A DNA stretch of 64,000 bases from Pseudomonas serbica (lineage in GTDB: Bacteria; Pseudomonadota; Gammaproteobacteria; Pseudomonadales; Pseudomonadaceae). The position numbers and the translations under genes were made by a program. Shown piece after piece: positions 57,153-64,000 of the stretch; the stretch's first letter is position 1; every line of letters begins with the position of its first letter. The stretch is taken from the NCBI RefSeq assembly GCF_028823535.1, contig NZ_JAQIYM010000014.1, positions 1-64,000 on the forward strand, given 5' to 3'. Below the pieces are notes generated by a model. It was not told the origin of the DNA and ran no database searches. It saw only the letters and a list, made by a program, of their open reading frames with translations.

Positions 57153-57926
57153 ATGGCTGAGGCCACGCCCGCGCTTGAAATCCGCAACTTGCACAAACGC
57201 TACGGCTCGCTGGAGGTGCTCAAGGGCATCTCGCTGACCGCCCGCGACGGCGACGTGATCTCGATCCTCGGCTCATCCGGCTCCGGCAAGTCCACGTTCC
57301 TGCGTTGTATCAACCTGCTGGAAAACCCGCACCAGGGCCAGATCCTGGTGGCCGGCGAAGAACTCAAGCTCAAGGCCGCGAAGAACGGCGAACTGGTCGC
57401 TGCCGACGGCAAGCAGATCAATCGCCTGCGCAGCGAAATCGGTTTTGTGTTTCAAAACTTTAACCTGTGGCCGCACATGAGCGTGCTCGACAACATCATC
57501 GAGGCCCCGCGCCGTGTGCTCGGCCAGAGCAAGGCCGAAGCCATCGAAGTCGCCGAAGCCCTGCTGGCCAAGGTCGGCATCGCCGACAAGCGCCACGCCT
57601 ACCCGGCGCAATTGTCCGGCGGCCAGCAACAACGCGCGGCCATCGCCCGCACCCTGGCCATGCAGCCCAAGGTCATCCTGTTCGACGAGCCCACCTCCGC
57701 GCTTGACCCGGAAATGGTCCAGGAAGTACTTAATGTCATCCGCGCACTGGCCGAAGAAGGCCGCACCATGCTGCTGGTTACCCATGAGATGGGCTTTGCC
57801 CGTCAGGTCTCCAGCGAAGTGGTGTTCCTCCACCAGGGCCTGGTAGAAGAGCAAGGATCGCCACAGCAGGTGTTCGAAAACCCGCTTTCGGCGCGCTGCA
57901 AACAATTCATGTCCAGCAACCGCTAA
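57153..57926 (+). CDS. Amino-acid ABC transporter, ATP-binding protein
   Basis: A 257-residue ATPase of the HisP/AotP type. Walker A is GSSGSGKST (about 40-48), the signature LSGGQQQRAAIARTLA and Walker B VILFDEPTSALDPE. The insert NGELVAADGKQINRLRSEIG is typical of HisP. It heads the operon with binding protein and two permeases, giving order ATPase, binding protein, permease, permease. Confidence 0.95.
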   Translation: MAEATPALEIRNLHKRYGSLEVLKGISLTARDGDVISILGSSGSGKSTFLRCINLLENPHQGQILVAGEELKLKAAKNGELVAADGKQINRLRSEIGFVFQNFNLWPHMSVLDNIIEAPRRVLGQSKAEAIEVAEALLAKVGIADKRHAYPAQLSGGQQQRAAIARTLAMQPKVILFDEPTSALDPEMVQEVLNVIRALAEEGRTMLLVTHEMGFARQVSSEVVFLHQGLVEEQGSPQQVFENPLSARCKQFMSSNR

Positions 57927-57939
57927 CGGAGCTAACCGC

Positions 57940-58686
57940 ATGCAGAATTTCAAGAAGGTCTTCCTGGCCGCCGCCGTTACCCTGGCGTTCAGCGCCGGTG
58001 CCATGGCTGAAACCCTGAAGATGGGCATCGAAGCGGCCTATCCGCCGTTCAACAACAAAGATGCCAGCGGCAATGTCGTCGGCTTCGACAAGGAAATCGG
58101 CGACGCCCTGTGCGCCAAGATGAAAGTCGAGTGCACCGTCGTGACCTCCGACTGGGACGGCATCATCCCGGCCCTGAACGCCAAGAAGTTCGACTTCCTG
58201 ATCTCCTCGATGTCGATCACCGACGAGCGCAAGCAAGCGGTGGACTTCACCGACCCGTACTACTCCAACAAGCTGCAGTTCATCGCGCCTAAAAGCGTCG
58301 ACTTCAAGACCGACAAGGACTCGCTGAAAGGCAAAGTGATCGGCGCACAGCGCGCGACGCTGGCGGGTACCTGGCTGGAAGACAACATGGAAGGCGTAGA
58401 GGTCAAACTCTACGACACCCAGGAAAACGCTTACCTGGACCTGACTTCCGGCCGTCTGGACGGCATCCTGGCCGATAAGTACGTCAACTACGAGTGGCTC
58501 AAGAGCGATGCAGGCAAATCCTACGAGTTCAAAGGCGACCCTGTGGAAGAAAGCGACAAGATCGGCATTGCTGTCCGTAAAAACGACCCGATCCGCGAAA
58601 AGCTGAACGTCGCGCTGAAAGAAATCGTTGCTGACGGCACTTACAAGAAGATCAACGACAAGTACTTCCCTTTCAGCATCTATTGA
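57940..58686 (+). CDS. Periplasmic basic amino-acid binding protein
   Basis: A 248-residue solute-binding protein (family 3). The signal peptide ends at AMA-ET (about residue 23). Binding residues of the HisJ/ArgT group are seen: IEAAYPPFNNKD, VTSDWDGIIPALNAKKFD, SMSITDERKQAVDFTDPYY and IGAQRATLAGTWL. Likely ligands are lysine, arginine, ornithine or histidine. Thirteen bases after the ATPase gene. Confidence 0.94.
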   Translation: MQNFKKVFLAAAVTLAFSAGAMAETLKMGIEAAYPPFNNKDASGNVVGFDKEIGDALCAKMKVECTVVTSDWDGIIPALNAKKFDFLISSMSITDERKQAVDFTDPYYSNKLQFIAPKSVDFKTDKDSLKGKVIGAQRATLAGTWLEDNMEGVEVKLYDTQENAYLDLTSGRLDGILADKYVNYEWLKSDAGKSYEFKGDPVEESDKIGIAVRKNDPIREKLNVALKEIVADGTYKKINDKYFPFSIY

Positions 58687-58758
58687 TCCTGACCTGCCTG
58701 GCCGGCGCCTGAAGGCGCCGGTTCACGGTATTGCCTGCCGCAATTTGAAAAGAAACCC

Positions 58759-59454
58759 ATGATTATCGACCTCTACGGATTCGGCCCGGCGCTCGCCGCT
58801 GGCGCGCTGATGACTGTGAAACTGGCACTCTCGGCCTTGTGCCTGGGGCTGGTGCTCGGTCTGCTGGGCGCCTTGGCCAAGACTTCCCCGTACAAGCCGC
58901 TGCAATGGCTTGGCGGTACATACTCGACACTGGTGCGCGGCATCCCGGAATTGCTCTGGGTGTTGTTGATCTACTTCGGCACGGTCAACTTGATGCGCGC
59001 CCTGGGCGAGTTTTTCGGTAACCCGGACCTTGAACTCAATGCCTTCGCCGCCGGCGTGATCGCACTGGGCCTGTGCTTTGGCGCCTACGCCACGGAAGTG
59101 TTTCGTGGCGCGATCCTCGCGATCCCCAAAGGCCATCGAGAAGCCGGCGTGGCGCTGGGCCTGTCGAAATTTCGCATCTTCACCAAGTTGATCATGCCGC
59201 AGATGTGGCGCATCGCCCTGCCGGGCCTGGGCAACCTGTTCATGATCCTGATGAAGGACACCGCACTGGTCTCGGTGATCGGCCTGGAAGAAATCATGCG
59301 TCACGCGCAAATCGGCGTGACCGTGTCCAAACAGCCGTTCACCTTCTATATGGTCGCTGCGTTCATGTACCTGAGCCTTACCATCCTGGCCATGACCGGC
59401 ATGCACTTCCTGGAAAAACGCGCCGCTCGCGGCTTCGCGAGGAGCACCCAATGA
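58759..59454 (+). CDS. Amino-acid ABC permease (HisQ-like)
   Basis: A 231-residue inner-membrane permease with about five helices. The conserved loop EAGVALGLSKFRIFTKLIMP is the EAA motif that contacts the ATPase. FTPLVRGIPELLW-type features (TLVRGIPELLWVLLIYFG) are present. The stop overlaps the start of the next permease by four bases (ATGA). Confidence 0.93.
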   Translation: MIIDLYGFGPALAAGALMTVKLALSALCLGLVLGLLGALAKTSPYKPLQWLGGTYSTLVRGIPELLWVLLIYFGTVNLMRALGEFFGNPDLELNAFAAGVIALGLCFGAYATEVFRGAILAIPKGHREAGVALGLSKFRIFTKLIMPQMWRIALPGLGNLFMILMKDTALVSVIGLEEIMRHAQIGVTVSKQPFTFYMVAAFMYLSLTILAMTGMHFLEKRAARGFARSTQ

Positions 59455-60140
59455 ACTGGGAAGTCATCATCAAGTGGCTGCCGAAACTGGCCCAGGGCGC
59501 AACCCTGACTCTGGAGCTAGTCGCCATTGCCGTCATCGCCGGCCTGCTGCTGGCGATTCCATTGGGTATCGCGCGCTCGTCACGGCTGTGGTGGGTGCGG
59601 GCGTTTCCCTACGGCTACATCTTCTTTTTCCGTGGTACGCCATTGCTGGTGCAGCTGTTCCTGGTCTATTACGGGCTGGCGCAGTTCGACGTGGTCCGTA
59701 ACAGCTCCATGTGGCCTTACCTGCGCGATCCGTTCTGGTGCGCAACGGCGACCATGACCCTGCACACCGCCGCCTACATCGCAGAAATCCTGCGCGGCGC
59801 CATCCAGGCAATTCCACCGGGTGAAATCGAAGCGGCACGGGCGCTGGGCATGTCGAAAACCAAGGCGCTGAACTACATCATGCTGCCCCGTGCCGCGCGT
59901 ATCGGCCTGCCGGCCTACAGCAACGAAGTGATCCTGATGCTCAAGGCCAGCGCCCTGGCCAGCACCGTGACCCTGCTGGAATTGACCGGCATGGCCCGCA
60001 CCATCATCGCCCGGACCTACTTGCCGGTGGAGATCTTCTTCGCCGCCGGCATGTTCTATCTGCTGATGGCTTACGTGCTGGTACGCGGCTTCAAGCTGCT
60101 GGAGCGCTGGTTGCGCGTCGATGCCTGCCAAGGGCGTTGA
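59451..60140 (+). CDS. Amino-acid ABC permease (HisM-like)
   Basis: A 229-residue permease. I start it at the ATG at 59451 because it overlaps the previous stop (ATGA) and gives the HisM N-terminus MNWEVIIKWLPKLAQGATLT; the longer frame upstream is a shadow. YGYIFFFRGTPLLVQLFLVY and the EAA loop EAARALGMSKTKALNYIMLP are diagnostic. Its end overlaps the methyltransferase gene by 20 bases. Confidence 0.94.
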   Translation: MNWEVIIKWLPKLAQGATLTLELVAIAVIAGLLLAIPLGIARSSRLWWVRAFPYGYIFFFRGTPLLVQLFLVYYGLAQFDVVRNSSMWPYLRDPFWCATATMTLHTAAYIAEILRGAIQAIPPGEIEAARALGMSKTKALNYIMLPRAARIGLPAYSNEVILMLKASALASTVTLLELTGMARTIIARTYLPVEIFFAAGMFYLLMAYVLVRGFKLLERWLRVDACQGR

Positions 60141-61350
60141 TCCCCAGGTGCTGACGGGCGAGGAACTGCTCGCCCGCTTCACCGCGCTGGACACTTTTCT
60201 GACAGTGCATCAAGCGCTGTGGAAACCACGGCCGTTCACCCATCTGCAGCTGCCCTGGGAAACCTCCTGCCCCGAACTGGCCGCCTGGTTACGCGGGCGG
60301 TCGCTGGTAGAGGCGGAAAGCGCTCACAACCACCCTGCCCTTGTGGATGCGCCGCAGCCATTTGCTTCGTTGGCGGCCATGTCCCTGGCGCTGAGTGCGC
60401 TGGACGAAGTGCCTGCCCATGCGCTGAAAGCGCCAGCCCATCGACTGAATGTGGATGTACCGGGGCGCAAGTGGCAGCAAATCGAAGCTTTTGCCAGCCG
60501 ACTGCAATTTGTCGATGCCTCCAGGCACTGGCTGGACTGGTGCTCGGGCAAAGGACACCTGGGGCGACGCCTGCTGCAAACCGGTCAACAACTGACCTGC
60601 CTGGAATACGATCCCGCGCTGGTTGCCAGTGGCCAGGCCCTCAGCCAGCGCCATCGACTGAACGCACTACATGTCGAACAGGACGTCCTGGCGGCCGATG
60701 CCGCTGCGCTGCTGGAAGCTCAGCACACTCCCGTGGCCCTGCATGCCTGCGGCGATTTACATGTGCGACTGATCCAACTCGCCAGCGCAGTCGGCTGCAA
60801 GCAACTCGCCATTGCCCCTTGCTGTTACAACCGAACCAGCCTGACCCCGTACTCGCCGATGTCCGCCGCCGCCCAACGCTCTGACCTGCAGCTGTCCCTG
60901 GATGACCTGGGCCTGCCGATGAGTGAAACCGTCACCGCCGGCGCACGCGTGCGACGCCAACGCGACACATCGATGGCCCGCCGCCTGGGCTTCGACCTGC
61001 TGCAAAGACAATTGCGCGGCGTCGACGAATACCTGCCGACCCCATCCCTGCCCAGCGCCTGGCTGGAAAAACCCTTTGCCGAATACTGCCAGCACCTGGC
61101 CGATCTCAAGGAGTTATCCACAATCGGCACAGAGAATTGGCCCGCACTCGAAGCCGCCGGTTGGCAGCGCCTGGCGCAGGTGCGCAATCTAGAGCTTCTG
61201 CGCGGGCTTTTCCGACGCCCGCTGGAGTTATGGCTGGTGCTGGATCGAGCCTTATTCCTGCAAGAAAAGGGTTACACCGTTCGCCTCGGCACCTTCTGCG
61301 AAACCTCGCTCACACCGCGCAACATCCTGCTGCTGGCCGAACGCTCCTAA
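60121..61350 (+). CDS. METTL25-like SAM-dependent methyltransferase
   Basis: A 409-residue protein whose middle part is a Rossmann methyltransferase: WLDWCSGKGHLGRRLLQTGQ (about 138-157, motif I region), LEYDPALVASGQAL, VALHACGDLHVRLIQLA and the characteristic IAPCCYNRTSLTPYS (about 233-247). The CCYN sequence is shared with the Methyltransf_32/METTL25 group. Substrate unknown. It starts inside the last codons of the permease gene (20-base overlap), so it is coupled to the ABC operon. Confidence 0.82.
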   Translation: MPAKGVDPQVLTGEELLARFTALDTFLTVHQALWKPRPFTHLQLPWETSCPELAAWLRGRSLVEAESAHNHPALVDAPQPFASLAAMSLALSALDEVPAHALKAPAHRLNVDVPGRKWQQIEAFASRLQFVDASRHWLDWCSGKGHLGRRLLQTGQQLTCLEYDPALVASGQALSQRHRLNALHVEQDVLAADAAALLEAQHTPVALHACGDLHVRLIQLASAVGCKQLAIAPCCYNRTSLTPYSPMSAAAQRSDLQLSLDDLGLPMSETVTAGARVRRQRDTSMARRLGFDLLQRQLRGVDEYLPTPSLPSAWLEKPFAEYCQHLADLKELSTIGTENWPALEAAGWQRLAQVRNLELLRGLFRRPLELWLVLDRALFLQEKGYTVRLGTFCETSLTPRNILLLAERS

Positions 61351-61703
61351 CACGGCAAAGCCTGTGGATAACTCTGTTGATGAAATATTCATGGATCCAA
61401 TCTTTACAGCTGCTTCAGCCCTGAAACAACGCTGATCAAAATTCGTACACTGAATAAAAAACCCGAAAAACAGGCATTTGCGAACTAATGAGAACGGATC
61501 CACAAAAACACTGTAAACCGGGTGAATCGAAAATCGCGTTGTGCATAAGCATTCGAGCAAAAGACATAACCGAGTGACGAAGGGACAACAACACACGCAT
61601 GAAGCAGCGGTTCTGCCACCTCGTTTTGCACCACGCAATGACGCTCGGCAAGCATTGGAAACACTCGATCAAGCCCCAGTCAAAAATAGTCTGAATTCAG
61701 GGG
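61351..61703. other. AT-rich intergenic region before tRNA-Thr
   Basis: About 350 bases between the methyltransferase and the tRNA-Thr promoter. It is more AT-rich than the coding DNA. I see no gene, hairpin or repeat with support; short open frames lack ribosome sites. Confidence 0.5.
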
Positions 61704-61731
61704 TTTACAGAACCTTCCCACTCGCTATAAT
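61704..61731 (+). promoter_or_regulatory. Promoter of tRNA-Thr
   Basis: A -35 TTTACA (61704-61709) and a consensus -10 TATAAT (61726-61731) are separated by 16 bases and lie just before the tRNA. Confidence 0.75.
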
Positions 61732-61745
61732 CGTCGCCCTGACAC

Positions 61746-61821
<76 letters not shown>

Positions 61822-61828
61822 TACAAAA

Positions 61829-61857
61829 CAAAGGCTCGCAGCGATGCGGGCCTTTTG
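61829..61857 (+). terminator. Terminator after tRNA-Thr
   Basis: A hairpin with arms AAAGGCTCGCA and TGCGGGCCTTTT (one mismatch) and T-rich end, shared with the convergent ABC gene whose stop is at 61885. Confidence 0.8.
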
Positions 61858-61884
61858 TTTATCTGCGATAAAGCAAAGCGCACC

Positions 61885-62652
61885 TCATCTATCGTGCAGA
61901 TGCTTCTTCAAGAACGACCGGGTTCGTTCGTGGACTGGGTTCTGCAAGATCTCTGCTGGCGCCCCTTCCTCTACAACAACTCCACCGTCCATAAAGACAA
62001 TCCGGTCTGCCACTTCGCCTGCAAAACGCATTTCATGGGTGACGATCAGCATTGTCATATGCTCGGCCGCGAGCTGCTTCATGACTTGATTGACCTCTTC
62101 GACGAGTTCAGGGTCCAGTGCCGATGTGGCCTCATCGAACAGCATGACTTTTGGCTGCATCGCCAGCGCCCTGGCGATGGCAACGCGCTGCTTCTGCCCC
62201 CCTGACAGTCGAGAAGGATACTCATCGAATTTGTTGGCCAGCCCAACTTTTGACAAATATTCCATTGCCAACTCACGAGCTTCTTTCTTCGAAAGCCCTT
62301 TAAGCTTGATCGGGCCAAGGGCTATATTTTCATACACGGTCAAATGCGGGAATAAATTGAAGTGCTGGAATACCATGCCCATCTGCTGGCGCACAGCGTT
62401 TATATGCTGTTCAAACGCACGACCTTTCAACGCCCGATTGACTTGCTCACCCTCTAGCCAGATCTCGCCATCGTTCAAAACTTCCAGGTGGTTGATTGAC
62501 CGCAGGAGCGTACTTTTGCCAGAGCCACTGGGGCCTATGATAGCGATGATTTGCCCGCGAGTTACGCAGAGATCGATTCCCTTGAGTACTTCAAGTGCTC
62601 CGTAGGCCTTACGAGCGCCCTTCACCTCAACCATGAATTCATTTCTGGTCAT
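61885..62652 (-). CDS. Polar amino-acid ABC transporter, ATP-binding protein
   Basis: A 255-residue ATPase of the GlnQ/HisP group. Walker A GPSGSGKST (about 40-48), signature LSGGQKQRVAIARALA and Walker B VMLFDEATSALDPE are intact. It is the last gene of a minus-strand run with two permeases, overlapping the first by four bases. GC content and codon bias are lower than in the 57-61 kb operon, so the cluster may be acquired. Confidence 0.95.
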   Translation of the reverse strand: MTRNEFMVEVKGARKAYGALEVLKGIDLCVTRGQIIAIIGPSGSGKSTLLRSINHLEVLNDGEIWLEGEQVNRALKGRAFEQHINAVRQQMGMVFQHFNLFPHLTVYENIALGPIKLKGLSKKEARELAMEYLSKVGLANKFDEYPSRLSGGQKQRVAIARALAMQPKVMLFDEATSALDPELVEEVNQVMKQLAAEHMTMLIVTHEMRFAGEVADRIVFMDGGVVVEEGAPAEILQNPVHERTRSFLKKHLHDR

Positions 62653-63308
62653 CGTGACATCTCTACCTTACTTTCGAGAAGATGCAAGCCAGCCTCGAGA
62701 ACAAGATTGGCTGCATAATAAATAACCGCGACCGTCAGATAAAACTCAAACGGGCTATAGGTCTCGCTTACTGCAAGTTGCGCGCTATATACCAATTCGG
62801 CAATTCCGATGATAGAAACCAGTGAAGTATCCTTGAGCAGGACAATCATGTTATTTCCAAGCGGCGCAATAGTCCTGCGCAGCGCTTGCGGCACGATGAT
62901 GTAGCGCTGAGTCTGTCCACGACTGAAGCCTATGGACCGGGCACCTTCAATTTGACCAGGGTCTACTGACATCACACCAGCACGAATGACGTCGGCATTG
63001 TAGACGGCGAAGTGCAGGCTAAGGCCTATGATGCCAGCCACCAGTGCAGGAATATCGATCCCCACTTGCACAAGGCCGTAATAGATCAAATACAACTGAA
63101 GCAGGAGTGGGGTCCCCATGAGCAGCCAGGTCATAAAGCGCACGGGTAGCGCCAGGATTTTAGGCGCATAAAGAACGATCAGTGCAAAGGCTACCCCGGC
63201 GATCAAGCTCAATACGCTTGAGCTTAGAAACATCACGACCGTCCACCAAAGGCCCGTCGCCAGTAATTCGGAATAGGGAGTAACGATACTAAGATCCAGG
63301 TTTTGCAT
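62649..63308 (-). CDS. Polar amino-acid ABC permease
   Basis: A 219-residue permease. I prefer the ATG at 63308 (MQNLDLSIVTPYSELLATGL), which leaves 10 bases to the upstream gene; the frame extends to 63356 over that gene's end. The EAA loop is EGARSIGFSRGQTQRYIIVP. TWLLMGTPLLLQLYLIYYGL is typical of the family. Partner of the next permease. Confidence 0.9.
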   Translation of the reverse strand: MQNLDLSIVTPYSELLATGLWWTVVMFLSSSVLSLIAGVAFALIVLYAPKILALPVRFMTWLLMGTPLLLQLYLIYYGLVQVGIDIPALVAGIIGLSLHFAVYNADVIRAGVMSVDPGQIEGARSIGFSRGQTQRYIIVPQALRRTIAPLGNNMIVLLKDTSLVSIIGIAELVYSAQLAVSETYSPFEFYLTVAVIYYAANLVLEAGLHLLESKVEMSR

Positions 63309-63318
63309 CTGAATGCTC

Positions 63319-63966
63319 TCACCTTGCCGCGAAGCGATTATCGAGGTAGTCAACAATAAATCTAACCGAATAGACCATCACGATATAAAGCAATGCAGAC
63401 ACCATGAAAATCTCAAAAGGCTTGTACGTTGAACTGATAAAACGTTGCGCTGTATAGGACAGTTCAACAACGGAGATCGTCGACACCAACGCAGACCCTT
63501 TTATAAGCGCGACAGCATTTACGCCCAACGGCCTTATCATCAGCTTTGCCGCTTGTGGCAGCTTGATAAGCCATAAAGTTTGCCCGCGCCCAAAACCAAT
63601 TGAACGTGCGGCTTCTTCCTGACCAGGATCAACGTTGATGATTGCGCCACGGATCGATTCCGCCATGTAGGCCGCGATGTTCAGGCCCAAGCCGATCACG
63701 CCGGCGGCAAACGGCTCCAATTCAAGTCCGACCTGCGGACCACCAAAGTAAATAATGAATAGCTGAACCAGACAGGGAGTGCCGCGAAAAACACTGATGT
63801 AGATTCTTGCGAGGCTGCGAAATATAAGAAAAGTGGACAAGCGCGCAGCAACCAACACGATAGCGACCAGGAAACCCAGCAGGAGTGCAAGTACCGAGAT
63901 TTGCACCGTAATCCAGGACGCTTCCAGGAAAAACGGGAATGTACGCTGTATGAGTGTCAGATCCAT
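63319..63966 (-). CDS. Polar amino-acid ABC permease
   Basis: A 215-residue permease with the EAA loop EAARSIGFGRGQTLWLIKLP and YISVFRGTPCLVQLFIIYFG. With the other permease and ATPase it forms one importer; the binding-protein gene is expected just beyond the window at the right, since none is found here. Ligand unknown. Confidence 0.92.
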   Translation of the reverse strand: MDLTLIQRTFPFFLEASWITVQISVLALLLGFLVAIVLVAARLSTFLIFRSLARIYISVFRGTPCLVQLFIIYFGGPQVGLELEPFAAGVIGLGLNIAAYMAESIRGAIINVDPGQEEAARSIGFGRGQTLWLIKLPQAAKLMIRPLGVNAVALIKGSALVSTISVVELSYTAQRFISSTYKPFEIFMVSALLYIVMVYSVRFIVDYLDNRFAAR

Positions 63967-64000
63967 GGAAACGCTCGGAAGAGGCCGATTGACTGGCCCG

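Overview
This window is a chromosomal segment of a Pseudomonas, most likely of the fluorescens group. The evidence is high GC with strong third-position bias, Pseudomonas-type REP/hairpin repeats between genes, and a gene order that matches my memory of the P. aeruginosa PAO1 stretch from hutC (about PA5105) to about PA5160. No database search was possible. Family names rest on sequence motifs and recall.

Left part (1-22 kb). The histidine-utilisation edge comes first: hutD-hutC facing left, hutF facing right, and a leftward sigma-54 promoter with a HutC operator that probably serves hutU beyond the window. It is followed by two small lipoproteins, an amino-acid chemoreceptor of the PctA type and a Phd/RelE-type toxin-antitoxin pair. 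Next are DUF924, fbp, a coupled DUF2339-DUF3999 membrane/envelope pair, glgP, a YkgJ-type cysteine-cluster protein, typA and thiI.

Nitrogen-control block (20.4-26.1 kb). glnA has a near-consensus sigma-54 promoter. It is followed by a DUF4124 protein, ntrB-ntrC, and a three-module small RNA with its own sigma-54 promoter that I identify as NrsZ. Candidate NtrC sites lie upstream of glnA, ntrB and nrsZ, so the block looks like a self-contained NtrBC circuit.

Core housekeeping (26.1-45 kb). This holds trmL, secB, grxC, an inactive-looking rhodanese protein, gpmI, an EnvC-like protein with ctpA and a divergent polysaccharide deacetylase, and a Vps62-related protein. It continues with a solute-binding protein, hisB-hisH-DUF2164-hisA-hisF, an OFA-type MFS transporter, the coupled operon asmA-mutY-yggX, and tRNA-Phe.

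Variable segment (45.1-57.1 kb), between tRNA-Phe and an amino-acid ABC operon. It carries a likely polyamine-catabolism cluster (APC permease, class III aminotransferase, LuxR-type regulator, aldehyde dehydrogenase) and two small envelope proteins. It also carries a DUF1016 remnant, an alpha/beta hydrolase, two tandem paralogous lysine-rich small proteins, a VapBC module bracketed by a duplicated terminator, and a GABA permease with a candidate sigma-54 promoter. The permease, aminotransferase, dehydrogenase and GabP could together form a putrescine-to-GABA route.

Right end (57.1-64 kb). A HisPJQM-type basic amino-acid ABC transporter is coupled to a METTL25-like methyltransferase. Then come tRNA-Thr(UGU) and a second polar amino-acid ABC transporter on the minus strand, whose binding protein probably lies beyond the window. 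The best candidates for a second look are the NrsZ-like RNA, the terminator-flanked VapBC cassette, the tandem lysine-rich paralogues, the Vps62-like protein and the LuxR-linked polyamine cluster.
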